64,000 bases of DNA from Raphanus sativus (taxonomy: Eukaryota > Streptophyta > Magnoliopsida > Brassicales > Brassicaceae): contig NC_079511.1 of the NCBI RefSeq assembly GCF_000801105.2, positions 12,640,784 through 12,704,783 of the forward strand. Direction: 5' to 3'. The number at the start of each line of letters is the position of its first letter. The first letter of the stretch is position 1. Both the position numbers and the translations under genes were made by a program. This document shows positions 45,631-58,000 of the stretch, one piece after another. The notes below the pieces were generated by a model. It searched no databases and had not been told where the DNA came from. It worked only from the letters and a program-made list of their open reading frames with translations.

Positions 45631-48600
45631 AATGAATTAAATAAAAATTAGAATTTTTAATCTATAGATATTAGAATGGTAAAAGTTTTAGGCACAAATA
45701 TTACATATTATATAATGAAAAATTGAAGGTCATTGTGCATGTTATAGAAAGTAAGCTTCGATTTTTTTTGGTTAGGTGTAATTGAAATAAATTTTATGAA
45801 AGTTTGTCTTCCTACAAGAGTAGTTTACAATTTGTGCAATTGTTTAGATTTTTTTTAATTTTTTAAAAAACTTGTCTAGTAATGTTTCGCAAGTAAATCC
45901 CCAAAATTTGTGTGTGGTTCTTAATTATTAATGATAATTTAAATAGATTTATAGTAAATTAAAAATATTAACCGAAACCAAAAAGCTGATTGTGTATATC
46001 AATTTTCTATTTTTTCGATATTGTATAAATTACGGTTAAATTTAAATTTTCTTAATATCTATCTTTCCTTAGAATAATGTTATTTAAATTTGCATATAAA
46101 ACTTAAATTTAATATTGAATCGAATTTGGTTAAATTACGATCATAACCTATCTTTGATTCATATGTAAATTGATGAACAATAACATTATTAATCTATTAA
46201 CATTTATTGAGATTTCTTAATCTCAAGGTCTTGTGGCTTAAGTTAAGGGATTGCAATTTATTATAAATTTTGATTTTGAATTTTATGTACTTCGTAATAT
46301 CAATTCATAATATTAAAAATATTAATGACATAATTGACATTGTGATTCGCCTAAGCACATAAAATTGAATTAATATATGCGCAATTAATGACATGATTAT
46401 GATTTATACCTATGATGGTCATTATCATAATGACATGATCATGAATTGTAATGTATTATAGGAAACGGTAAATGTCTTTATTTCGGTCAAACATATTGAA
46501 TTGCATACCAAATTTAGTCAGAAATTGATTGAGATAGAGTAAAAAACACTTAGAACATGTACTATATAGATCACTAACTTTTTATAATAACATATAGATT
46601 TATATACACATTTGTACTTTAGCTGGTTCTAGAATTATTTTTTTTATTTTAAATCTAAACTGAAATAAATAAATTTAAAAATTATCGACCAAGTCAATTA
46701 TTATTTTCAATATAGTTTAGAATATTTGGAAACTGATATTAATTGGTTTTAGATTTATTTTTTATTTACTTAGTAAACATTAACTCAATAACATATTAAT
46801 AACTGACATGGTTAATTCCACCTCAATTTGAAAGAAAATGAATAGTCTATGCCAAAACTTTAATCCTAATAATCCATAACTTCTATTTTAAATTTTAAAT
46901 TTTCCAAAAGTATTATAACTAAAAATAAACAAATAGGAAACAATATTGACTATGATATTTGAACATATTAAAGAATCTAATAATTTATACGGTCAAAATT
47001 ATTTGCATGTTAGTATTAATGTTGATTGCTTAGTTAAAAATATTGGGCTTAAATTAAAAGATTGCAAGGACTAAATTTAATATTGTCCAATTAGTTAAGA
47101 AACTATACCAATTATATCTGCTTATTCGATTTATAAATATATTTTCAAATCATCAATTAAATTATATATGTATAGACGATAATTGGTACAATTTCTTTTG
47201 GGTATCTTTGCATAAAAATATTAGTAAGTATAACTTTTTTAAAATTTAGATATAGATAATGATCACTTACCAACTAAAAAATCAGGATAGAATGTTCCAT
47301 CTAATATCGAACGATAGGTCACATGTTGAAGGCCAGAGAGTTGGTTTAGGAGATCTTCACAGTTTCAAACCCTGGTGGTAGGAAAAGAAACAATCTTGTA
47401 AGGGTGGTTGGTTGTCCGGTAAGAACCGTATGAGGGGGTCAAAGAGAAATTAAAAAGAAGTTTGGAACATTTTTGGATGAAGAAAGGTTCAAACTGGTGC
47501 ATCAGTTCCTTTTAATTGAAAGCATGGATCTTATCTCCCTAAAAAAAATGTGGGCATCAGATACAAAACAAATTACAATATCGATATTTTATGAAACTAT
47601 ATACAAAGAACAATTTACTTTAGCATCCACGAAAACTATTTCTATGGTCTCTCCACCAAAAGACGTGTACTGCTTCCAGAGTCTAATGAATTTCACTCTT
47701 ATCGAACAATATATTTATAGTGAGAAATATAAATTACACGGCTTTATTAAACGGAAAGTGTATAATGTGATTGAGAGATCAATTAGTTGTTACCATATTA
47801 GGCTGATTCTAAGATTTAAGTTTCCTACATTTTTAAATTTATCAATTTGCTTCAATATTGCATTAATTACATTATTTCAAAGATTAAATTCATGCAGCAA
47901 GTATTACACGACTTTTGTCAATATAATGTGAATTCAAACAAAAAAAATCAATCATAATTGCCAAAGATAAATGCAGAGATATTATAGGAAACATGTTATT
48001 TAAAATATAGGAAATTCATGTATAAAATTAGTCAGAAAGATGAAATATAGGAAACTGATAGAAAACAAATTTAAATCAATTGTTACTGGCAAGTGAATAC
48101 AAATCTAACATTATTTTGATTCAGTCGTGAGAGTAAATGCGATTGATCATCCCCTTTTTATTATAGAAACATAAATCGTAAAATATAGATATATATTATA
48201 TGATTTATTCATGAAATATAACCAATATTTGTTAGCTGGCACAATTACACGGCATCTCCTTCAGATAACAAATAAATTTGTTTATTTAACCCCGAACTTG
48301 TATAAAAAACTGTTATAAATAATGTATAAAATAGTGGTGGTCAACGACTATGTTATATAGAAAAAGACTTCCACCATTATGTTCACGAAAACGATTTTGG
48401 TAAAATTCACTATGAAACTTTGATAAGAACCATTGCAGATTTAAGGTGATCATATATTTCCTTTCCAATAGCGTACAAAATTGATTAATCACTACTCCTA
48501 TATTTATGGGAAGTTGCTAAAAAATAAATAAATAATATTTACTAAGAATTTTTTTTATAGAATAAATCAATGCATGAATTAGTTTATGTCGTTAATATGG

Positions 48601-49400
48601 GACATATGTATAGGGTTTAGACTGATGTTAGATTCAAACACATAGTCAATACACATAGTGTATAAAATAATTTTAGATTCAAAAATATACACGTAATAAC
48701 CTTTTTATTTTGAATATAAAATTCATTTTGAATAAAAAAATTAGACCAATACGTAACCATCTATATTAATTTTGAATAAAAAAGTTAGAACAACATGTAA
48801 TCATCTATATTCATGTTGAATAAAAAATTAGATCAATATGTGATGTGATACATATATATGTGATGTCATATAAATGATTACAACTTTATAGATGTGATAC
48901 GTATATATGTGTATATATGTGATATGAATGTTGGCAAAGTTAAAGTAATTTAAGGGACTATACAAATGTTTAGTTAAATAATAATGTTTTGATCAATGAC
49001 ATGTTATGTAATTACTCTAGTTAACTAAGGTTTTTTAAATAGAATAGGTAAGAGGGATTGTGGAGTTGCCACATAAGAAATGGCGCACTTGTAATAAACA
49101 CATAAACTAAAAGTTTCTTTTAAAAGTGGTCTCCTCAAATAATAGAAAGGGGATGAGTCAGAATGGTGAAAAGAGTAATTAAGCTCAAATAAATTTGTTT
49201 TATTGGATCAGATTTGGCATTTGTTTTGGTGATAATAATTACTAAAGAAAAACAGAAAATGGAATGGACAGAACATGGATTCTATCCGTTACAATTAAGG
49301 AGTAATTGACTTTACTCAAAACATTTCGCTGTAATAAAACTTTCTTAGAGAGAGATAAACCAAAGAAAAAAGAGATTACGCGTTCTTCTTCGTCCTTCTC
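45631..49400. other. Long AT-rich intergenic region
   Basis: Part of this is probably the body of the Helitron whose terminus is at 45601. The longest frame (47473-47931, 152 codons) has a biased Ile/Tyr/Lys/Phe composition and no recognisable domain, and I do not call it a gene. Short repeats such as GTGATACATATATATGTGATG-like units occur at 48838-48925. Confidence 0.45.
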
Positions 49401-49452
49401 TTTGCCAGAAAGTATTGTCCTTTTCACTTTCTTCTCCTCTGACTTTGTTCTT

Positions 49453-49487
49453 CGTATATAAATACTACACGTATATAAATACTACAC
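49453..49487 (+). promoter_or_regulatory. Duplicated TATA region of the PUB17 promoter
   Basis: The 17-bp unit CGTATATAAATACTACA occurs twice head to tail (49453-49469, 49470-49486). Each copy has a perfect TATATAAAT core, 60-90 bp before the start codon at 49545. Two TATA boxes 17 bp apart would allow two start sites. A CT-rich stretch (49387-49441) precedes them. Confidence 0.7.
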
Positions 49488-49544
49488 AAACCTTTGCGAG
49501 TTCTTTTCAAAAAATCTGGGTTAAAATAAACGGAGCCAGAATCA

Positions 49545-51656
49545 ATGGCCACCGCGGCTATATTCTCATCTCTGCGGCGGAGGAGATCCCCATCACTAGA
49601 AGCCTTTTTATCCCCCGTCGACCTCTCCGGCATCGCTCTCGTCCAAACCCTATCTTCCATCTCCTCAGACCTCGTCTCTTCTTTCGCCGCTACACGTTTC
49701 TCCTTCCAACGCAGAAACTCCCGTTCTCTGATTCGTAAAATCGAAACCTTCTTCGTATTATTCGAGTTCCTCGCCTCCGGATCACGCTCCACCTCTTCTT
49801 CTTTCACCACGACGACACTGCTGTGTCTGAAGGAACTTTATCTTCTCATCTACAGGTCAAAGATCCTCCTCGAGTACGTCGCTCAGTCCAGTAACTTATG
49901 GCTGTTGCTCCAAAACCCTTCCATATCTGGCTACTTCCATGATCTCAACCAAGAGATCTCGACTCTCCTCGATGTCTTCCCTGTCAACGATCTCAACCTC
50001 ACCGACGACATCAGAGAACAAATCGAGTTGTTACAGAGACAATCCTTGAAATCGAGGTTGCACATAGATAACAACGACGAGTCCTTACGCGAAACGTTCT
50101 ACTCCTTTCTCGAATCCTTCCAAAACGGTGAGATTCCGAGTCCAACCGCTATGAGAACCTTCTTCGTAGAGAGGTTAGGGTTTAGAGATTCTAACTCTTA
50201 CATAACCGAAATCGAGTTCTTGGAAGAACAGATTGCGAATCACGACGGAGAGTTAGAGCCGGCGAGTTCGGTTATCAACGGTTTCGTAGCGGTTACAAGA
50301 TACTCTAGGTTTCTGTTATTCGGATTCGAGGAAGAATGGAGGATCGAGAAACATCCAAAGGTTGATGAAGGAGACACGATCGTAACTTCAGTTCCGAGAG
50401 ATTTCGTCTGTCCGATCTCTCTCGACCTGATGACGGATCCCGTGATTGTTTCCACAGGTCAGACTTACGAGAGAGCCTCCATCGCCAGGTGGATCGAGGA
50501 AGGACACTGTACTTGTCCCAAAACAGGACAAACGCTCCTCGTGGGCTCTCGTATCGTCCCTAACCGAGCTCTCAAGAACTTGATCGTGCAGTGGTGCGCA
50601 GCGAGCGGCGTAGCTTGCGAGTCTGAGTTCGTTAACGAGGGTGGTTTCGTGTCGCCGCCGACGAAAGCTGCTGTTGAAGCTAACAAAGCGACTGTTTCGA
50701 TACTCGTTCAGTTTCTAGCGGATGGATCGTCTGAAGAAGCTCAAACGGTTGCGGCGAGGGAGATTCGGCTTTTGGCAAAAACCGGGAAGGATAACCGGGC
50801 TTTTATAGCCGAGGCAGGTGCGATACCGCACCTGCGTCGGCTTCTGGAGTCGGAGAATGCTATAGCGCAGGAGAACTCTGTGACGGCGATGCTTAACCTC
50901 TCGATACACGAGAAGAACAAGAGTATGATCATGGAGGAGGAAGATTGTTTGGAGTGTATAGTAAACGTTCTCGTCTCCGGCATCACGGTGGAAGCGCAGG
51001 AGAACGCGGCGGCCACGTTGTTCAGTCTCTCCGCGGTGCACGAGTACAAGAAACGGATAGCGTTTACTGATCATTGCGTCGAGGCTTTGTCTTCGCTGCT
51101 TAGGAGCGGGACGCCGAGAGGGATGAAAGACGCGGTTACGGCCTTGTACAACTTATCAACGCACCCTGATAACTGCGGTAGAATGATCGAAGGAGGAGGC
51201 GTGCGGAGTCTCGTGGGAGCGCTGGAGAACGACGTCGTTTCTGAGGAGGCGGCAGGAGCTTTGGCTCTGTTGGTGAGGCAGTCTCTAGGAGCTGAGGCAA
51301 TAGGGAAAGAGGAAGGGGCTGTGACGGGGCTCATGGGGATGATGAGATGCGGGACTCCGAGAGGGAAAGAGAACGCGGTGGCTGCGTTGCTTGAGCTTTG
51401 TAGAAGCGGTGGAGCAGCCGCGGCGGAGAAAGTGTTGAGAGCACCGGCCATTGCCGGGTTGCTGCAGACGCTTTTGTTCACCGGGACGAAGCGGGCTAGA
51501 AGGAAGGCTGCTTCGCTTGCTAGGGTTTATCAGAGGCGGGAACATGCGGCGATGAGGTCAGGCGGGTATGGGGTTTTAGGGAATGTGAACGAGAATAGAG
51601 ACGCCGGCAGTTTTACGACGGATGTCTCTGTTCCGATGTCGATCTCTGTATTGTGA
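49545..51656 (+). CDS. PUB17: U-box/ARM-repeat E3 ubiquitin ligase PUB17 (703 aa, intronless)
   Basis: E3 ligase that promotes cell death and defence (the ACRE276/PUB17 group) by attaching ubiquitin to targets. Residues 1-270 form the U-box N-terminal domain (start MATAAIFSSLRRRRSPSLEA). The U-box is at about 283-355, with core VPRDFVCPISLDLMTDPVIV and TGQTYERASIARWIEEGHCT. ARM repeats run from about 385 to 680, with typical helices such as NAIAQENSVTAMLNLSIHEK and GTPRGKENAVAALLELC. The C-terminus ends DVSVPMSISVL. Length is slightly shorter than the ~730 residues I recall for Arabidopsis PUB17 (At1g29340), due to a shorter linker after residue ~75. Single exon, no damage. The only other ATG-initiated frames are shadows. 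A Helitron sits 45 bp after the stop and may supply the 3' UTR. Confidence 0.95.
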   Translation: MATAAIFSSLRRRRSPSLEAFLSPVDLSGIALVQTLSSISSDLVSSFAATRFSFQRRNSRSLIRKIETFFVLFEFLASGSRSTSSSFTTTTLLCLKELYLLIYRSKILLEYVAQSSNLWLLLQNPSISGYFHDLNQEISTLLDVFPVNDLNLTDDIREQIELLQRQSLKSRLHIDNNDESLRETFYSFLESFQNGEIPSPTAMRTFFVERLGFRDSNSYITEIEFLEEQIANHDGELEPASSVINGFVAVTRYSRFLLFGFEEEWRIEKHPKVDEGDTIVTSVPRDFVCPISLDLMTDPVIVSTGQTYERASIARWIEEGHCTCPKTGQTLLVGSRIVPNRALKNLIVQWCAASGVACESEFVNEGGFVSPPTKAAVEANKATVSILVQFLADGSSEEAQTVAAREIRLLAKTGKDNRAFIAEAGAIPHLRRLLESENAIAQENSVTAMLNLSIHEKNKSMIMEEEDCLECIVNVLVSGITVEAQENAAATLFSLSAVHEYKKRIAFTDHCVEALSSLLRSGTPRGMKDAVTALYNLSTHPDNCGRMIEGGGVRSLVGALENDVVSEEAAGALALLVRQSLGAEAIGKEEGAVTGLMGMMRCGTPRGKENAVAALLELCRSGGAAAAEKVLRAPAIAGLLQTLLFTGTKRARRKAASLARVYQRREHAAMRSGGYGVLGNVNENRDAGSFTTDVSVPMSISVL

Positions 51657-51701
51657 TCTTATGTGTTGATTGTTTGTTTTGTTTATATTATAATACATTT
51701 A

Positions 51702-52348
51702 CTAGATCTTGACCCGCGCTTTGGAAGCGCGGAATATTTTACGATGAAAAATTTCACTAATAACGTAACAAATATTTTGTTAACTTTTAAAGAGTGTGTA
51801 TTTCAAATATTTTTGTATTTAAATCAGTGTTTTTAAATTCAACCCGATTGTGATTATATCGGTTAATCCGGAGATCTAACAATTCAATTTAGTTTTTTAA
51901 AATATTTATATTAAAAAGTCACTAAAACCCGAGACTAACCGATTGAACTGATGGATGACCGATATGTAATCTAATTTGATTGAAATTGTAATATTTTCAT
52001 AATTTGTAGTCTTATAATCCAAATTTTAAAATTCATTATTTTGTAATTTATGAAATTATGACGTTTCTACAAAATTTTAAAGAGAAAATGATGGATATAA
52101 AATAACTAAGATTAATTATTGTATCGTTTGGAAACATTGATAGTAGTATATAAAATATATTGTTTGGAAACATTGATAATAGTATAAAGAAATAAGTATA
52201 TTGTTTGGAAACATGGATAGTAATATAAAGAAAAGAACATTAGTGATTTAATGTAGGTTTAACTATAAAGTATAAAAGTGTATTTAATTTAAAAACTTAC
52301 AAAATAAATGTTAGGTCCAACATAATGTTTCTGTTTTAATAAGATAGA
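51702..52348 (-). mobile_element. Non-autonomous Helitron (~647 bp) in PUB17 3' UTR region
   Basis: The minus-strand 5' end is TCTATCTTATTAAAACAGAA (52348 down, flanking T at 52349). The 3' end is a hairpin CCGCGCTTCCAAAGCGCGG followed by GTCAAGATCTAG, with A at 51701. Sequence and internal ~41-bp repeats (52125-52215) match the 4404 and 8531 copies closely. It begins 45 bp downstream of the PUB17 stop. Confidence 0.88.
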
Positions 52349-53536
52349 TTGGTTGGGAGGTATAATAATACAAAGTAAAAGTTTTGGAGAAGATATGTTT
52401 ATGTGTATCTTCCAGAGGAGAAAAGGAGTTTAGTGCAATGATCTTTATGTGTATTGTATTTCTTATGTAAGCTATGAAACCTATTACATTGTGATGGTAA
52501 CCAAAAATGAAATTGCGTTTGTTAGAGTTCATTATTTAGATATGTAAAAATCAAATAGGGGAGGAGATGTGCTTGGTATTGAAAAAGAGGAATGCATATT
52601 AGAATTATATAGTTAAGTGGGTTATACTTGGATTTAAAGATATAAAAAGATCCTAGTAACAAAGACTTCTGACTATTGATTCATGGAGAACCTGTAAGGA
52701 AAACATTCAACAAAAGAATAATTACACCTAACAAAAAAAAAAAAGTGAGGTTTGAAGTCTGATGTATGCTAGTAGTCTCTTCTCCATTTGTGAAATTGAT
52801 AGAAGAATATTATTCCAGAAAAGCATTGAGTTAAGATATTCATTGCAAAAAAGTTAGAGAAAGAAAGAATCTCCAGTAATTGATAGCTCTTATGTTGAAG
52901 TGGTGAGTTGGGGCAAATTAACTTCATCTTTTTTCTTTTTTAAGATTTTGTTTCTTCCTCCTATTTAGAAAAAATCTTGCTAAGTGGATCTCATCATTAT
53001 TGTTTCTTCTCTTACAGATTATTAGAGAGTTAAGCGTAAACAAATCAAGATACGTTTTTAATAGTTGTAGTCTTGTAGATAAGCCTTATCGTAATGTTTT
53101 CCTATTTATCTTTAGCTTTGATTTTTATCATTTTATTATTCTTCTTGTGTAAATACCACCTTTGATCATCAGTAAGAATAAGAAAACTTTGATCCCAAAC
53201 TAGAATTTGTAATTTCAAGATTTTGTTTGTTCCTCTGTTTTTTCTTCTTTTATTTATAATCATGCTTGGTGGATTTCATGAAATATAACTAGGAGATATA
53301 TGATTAAAAGATAAGTGTCATCCACTATTTTCTGTACGCTTCTTTTTGAAGTGGATGTCACTTATGGTGTTTTTGACGCGTTAAATATCATGTGCAATAT
53401 GCGCATTATCGTCCATCGGTCCATGCATCTATGATATATTTATTTCATACATTTTTGTAGTGCTTTTCTTGATTTCAATATAGAAAGGTTATATGCATTA
53501 GGATTGTCCAACGGACTCGGTTTTATTTAGTCTCCC
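52349..53536. other. Intergenic DNA downstream of PUB17
   Basis: AT-rich and largely unique. No gene or element end was recognised. If the PUB17 mRNA reads past the Helitron, its native poly-A site could lie early in this stretch. Confidence 0.45.
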
Positions 53537-54267
53537 TTAGACCATCCGCAATGGAGGTTTATCACGAATCCTTGGCACATAATCCTAAGTTAATATGAAT
53601 ACAATAAATATTATAAACCTAAACTAGCTAAGAATTGATCCCTAATTAAGGACTAGAAGGACTTGATCCTTAGTGACATGGCATTGTCCTTTTTCAATCA
53701 ATCCAGATTGAATTTCATCGCCCAGTCAGATCTAAATTCATCATCAACCTCTTTCAATCAATCCAGATCGTAAAATAATCCTCCAATGGCTCTCGAATGG
53801 GTTGTATTAAGGTACGCGACGGCGTAAAATTGACCTTAGACCGTTATCTCAACTTCTACTGCTGAAAGCCACTGGTTTTGCAGCTCCTGTTTTGTCTGAA
53901 GAAACAAGAAGAAGAAGATGCCAACTTTGAATCTATTCACGAACATACCAGTCATCGCCGTCACATGCTCGAACATCCTCAAGGACGCTACTAAGGTCGT
54001 CGCTAAGATTCTGCAGCGAGAGTATCTCTCACGTTATGACATTCACACAGCATCTGAAACAAATGCTTGTTTTTGCTGGAACCGAAGAAGTGAAATTTCT
54101 CAACTCTTTGCCAATTTTTTTTTCACAAGTACTAAGAATTCCAAAGTAAATAACACCATTGGACTCTAAATTTTGAGATAGATCTTTAACTATTCAAATA
54201 CAAAAAAAAAAATAGTTTACTAATGCTAAGGATTCCAATGGTAGTAACACCATTGGAGATGCTCTTA
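53537..54267. mobile_element. PIF/Harbinger-like element carrying a gene fragment (~725 bp)
   Basis: The element spans 53540-54264. The left end is GACCATCCGCAATGG and the right end reverse complemented is GAGCATCTCCAATGG, an imperfect 15-bp inverted repeat (about 11 matches). It is flanked by TTA on both sides, the target duplication of PIF/Harbinger elements. A second CACCATTGGACTC motif lies inside at 54152-54165. Instead of a transposase it holds the leader and 5' coding part of a MIF-like gene, making it a Pack-type, gene-carrying element. Confidence 0.65.
53918..54110 (+). pseudogene. 5' fragment of a MIF/D-dopachrome tautomerase-like gene (MDL2-like)
   Basis: The first ~31 codons, MPTLNLFTNIPVIAVTCSNI then LKDATKVVAKI, match plant macrophage migration inhibitory factor-like proteins of the MDL2 type, small trimeric tautomerase-fold proteins. 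The catalytic N-terminal Pro2 is present. After codon ~31 the frame is lost. A later stretch (about 54069-54094) still encodes the FAGTEE motif of the family in another frame. The remaining two thirds of the ~115-residue protein is absent. About 120 bp upstream look like the gene's own leader (AAGAAGAAGAAGATG context). It is not functional as a tautomerase. Confidence 0.75.
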
Positions 54268-55035
54268 CATCCTCCTACTTACATGGGAAACCAAAAGAAA
54301 AAAAAAAGAACTTTATGGCATGGGCATGGATATAATATGTAACTTGCTGAACGATTCAATGAAAAAAATCATGGCCACGCGTTACGCAGTTTCTTTCTTC
54401 TTAGTTTTGTATTATATGACGACATTCGTAGAGTATTGATGTAAATTATTCAAAATATTGAATGGACTCCACCGTCATATGCATGTTGCTAGTACTTAGA
54501 AAAATTGATCGATTCAGACGTTATCTTTACGATCCATCCATCGCCTTTTACAGCTGGAGAGAAGCTTCTAACATTGTAACCCGTCTTAAAAGCTATCTAG
54601 AAAGATTTAATTTCTCAGCTGGAGAGAAGCTTCTAATATTATAGCCCGTCTTAAAAGCTATCTAGAAAGATTTAAACTTCTAACATTCTTCTTTCCACAG
54701 ATGTTTAGGGGAGGAGAGACCTCTGACTAAAAGTAAAAGATGAATATGACTAAAAGTAAAAGATGAATATGAAGGTGTTGTCAACTAGCTTCAAAATCAC
54801 GTTAAAGCCCAAAGCTAGGAGATCTTTTAACAAAACGTTTAAACAAACATCAAGGACATGAAAAGACGAGACAGGTTAAGGAAAAGGTTTCTTAAGCTAC
54901 AAAAAGGATGATGATGATGATGATTTATATAATAAATACATTCAGAACATATCCATTTCCTCTTCAGCCTCGCCAACACAAACCTCTCTATAACAGAAAG
55001 GAGCTTAAAGAAAAAAACACTCACTTTCTTTATTT
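54268..55035. other. Intergenic DNA with two tandem duplications
   Basis: A 65-bp unit containing CAGCTGGAGAGAAGCTTCTA is duplicated at 54551-54615 and 54616-54680. A 23-bp unit GACTAAAAGTAAAAGATGAA is duplicated at 54725-54770. A short (GAT)n run is at 54906-54923. I do not call the 60-codon frame across the first duplication a gene. The right end is the 3' UTR of the DUF1296 gene. Confidence 0.6.
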
Positions 55036-58000
55036 TTAGTAAGAGTTTTGCCAGTGCTGCTGCTGCTGGGTTTGATTCGAGGGCTGAGCTCCTCCTGCAC
55101 CCTCTCTAGGGTTTTGCTGCTGGCGCTCGTGCGACATTTCTGTTTGGGACTGATAGAAATTAGGGTAGCCATGAGATCCATAATGCTGTTGTTGCTGAGC
55201 TTGACGATACCCTCCTGCTGCTTGCTGACTCTGTTGGAGTTGCTGCTGTTGTTGTGCTTGGAGGTTGTAGTAAGTGTTAGCTGGAACACCTGACATGGTC
55301 CTCGAACCATGCCCGTGATGCCACATCGCTGAGTTATCATTCTATAATATTTTTGATCAAAAAGAGGAAAAATGTCATCCAATGATTCAAGAGAAACGGG
55401 GGTTAAGGAAGTGACTATAAAGAGATAAATTACCTGCTGCTGCTGATGCTGTTGTTGCTGCTGGAGTGCCAACAGATGACTGTTCTCTTTGTATTGAGAA
55501 CTCAGAACATCTTCATAACCGGCAGGAGCAGACGGTTGTTGGTTAAGAGGGAAGTTTCCAGCGGATCCAACATTGGCGGAGGAGTTTCCAAATCCATAAG
55601 CGGAAGCAGGAGCTGTTGCAGACTGAGGCAAATTACTGGGAGAGAGATTGGCTTTGTACTGCGGAAGCAAGGCAGCTAGTTGTTGCTGGTGGTATGAACT
55701 GTTACCAGCAAACGCTTGCTGGAAAGCGGATGGCATGTATGGATAGTTCTGAGGCATCATAGGGTAACTGATCATGTTTGCAAAGTGTGCTAGCGGCATT
55801 GTGGGTTGAGAGTAAGGATGCATTGGAAGCTGTTGAGGAAGAGCTGGTCCAGTTGCGTTGATATTAGCACCGGGTAAGTTTTGCTGCGTTGGCTGTGCCG
55901 CCGCCGGATTTCCACTGCCCCGGAGCGCCTGCAATGTAAGAGAATATATACAATCATAATCATACAAATTCCTCTTGTTTATAGAAGACAGAAGTTTGTA
56001 GAAACGAAAGACATATCGTGTTTCTTAAGGGATTATTTACCTCTGGCATGGAGATGCTTTGGCCACCAAGTGATGAAGCATTGTTGCTGTTTCTTGACTG
56101 CATAGACTGTGCAAAAGTTGAATACTGGAATTCAAGATCCCTCGCATTTTGTGCAGTTTGCGCCAATAAACTATTGGGAACTGAGTGTGCATACCCCTGC
56201 CAAAGTAGGAAAAGAAAAGAACAATCAAGAACACTGCCATTAGGCATTACTAATTTACTAGCTAGCCTCATATCACTTCAGAGATCACAAACTACATTTC
56301 CAACAAAATTATGAACAGCCTGAATGCACTGTTCGGAAAACTTAATATAATGCACATGTAAATTAATTAACTTACCATCACATTCGATAACGAAGCAAGA
56401 TTCTGTGCATGTGTCTGTGACGCATCATATGCAGTATTCAGCTGCTGTTTAGTGTACCCTGCCTCAGACTGAGCAAATGTGTACTGGTGGTCCTGAACAG
56501 TCTCGGGCTTCTGCATCTGATCCTGATCCTGTGCATGTGTCTGTGATGCATCATATGCAGTATTCATCTGCTGCTTAGCGTACTCTGGCTCAGACTGAGC
56601 ATATGTGTACTGGTGCTCGGGGTTCTCTTGCTCCGAATCCTCTCTCCTAGATTCTAAAGAATCATCATAACTTCCAGCAGCAGGTGCGTGGCCCATATTT
56701 CCATTGACCGTGCTTTCAACATGTTCATCTCCATAGAACTCAGTATTTCTGCAAAAACAAGCATTGATCAGTTAGTATATAATACATAAAAAGGTAAAAA
56801 ACCATAGAATATTTTTGAAAGAGGGGATACCTTGCATCTGAATGTTCGATCTGTTGAGCTACATCAGGAGTCTCTTCTGCGTTGTTGCTCAAAGGCCTTG
56901 TTCCAAAAGCTCCAAAACTTCCAAAACTTAATTGTGAGCATTCTTCTGTGTTGATTAGCAAATGATTTGGAATAACGACAGCACGTCTATCCTCTTCATG
57001 CGAGGCTCCTTGGTCATGACTATCTACAGTTAGTGGTTGAAATTCCGCTGAACCATATGAAACTTCATCTTCATCTGAAAAGTAAAAATCAAAAAGTGAA
57101 TTAAGAAACAACCAAGAACACAAAAACAAAAAAGTAATCTGTTTTTTTCTTTTTACAGAACTTCAAATTGAGCCTCAACTCTACCCCAAAAAAAAACACA
57201 ATACGAAATATAAAAGGGCGTTTTGATCATAATGGCAGATTACTAGCAATCATTGTTATTTATTTGATGAAGAGACGCATTGTCATTCACCTAAATATAT
57301 AAATAGAGTGCTCACATAATCATCAAAAGAAAAATCAGACAATCACACAATAAAGTTTAAGCCGAGATAGGCACTAAGAAACATGTACACAGACTTTAAG
57401 ATATTACCTTTGTGGTGGTCTACAGGATGGCTCTGCGTCTGATACGCGTACTGATTCTCGTTAAATTCAGACGGAACTCCAGAGTCATCTTCTTGGACAA
57501 TTTTACCAGCAACCGAGTCAGGTTGCACTTGATCTACTCCAAGATTATCAGAAGGGCCATTTTCTGCTAAATGAATATCTTCTAACCGGTCGCTCAGATG
57601 CTGATCTACTCTGGCGGATTGGAAATCAGCTTGACCATCGCATACCTCTGACTCGGCTGATGCTACTGATACAGAAGATGTGCCAGGAGCTAGTGGCTTC
57701 TGAATCGTCGGCCACTCTTCTTTAACAGGGGCCTGGTGATTTGCATTAGCTTCATGCTCGTGATTAATCTCAGAACGCATATTGGCATTTTGTTTTGAGT
57801 TTGTTGTCTTGTTCTGTGGTCTACCCATCTTCACAATGTCAGCCATAGACATCTGGCCTGGAGCTCCAAACCATGCAGTTTGATGTCCAGAAGCAGGCTG
57901 TGATAGTGATATTCCATCTCCGGTAGCAGATGGCAACGGCAATTTATTTTCCGTTACAACAGACTCACTGCAAAAGATGAAAAGCGTGCATAAGAAACAT

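Noticed and set aside
47473..47931. 152-codon plus-strand frame
   Set aside because: AT-rich, Ile/Tyr/Lys/Phe-biased composition, no recognisable domain, no promoter or homologous neighbours. Likely chance.
53918..54169. Functional MIF-like tautomerase gene
   Set aside because: Only the first ~31 codons match in frame. The rest is frameshifted and truncated inside a transposon, so it is listed as a pseudogene fragment.
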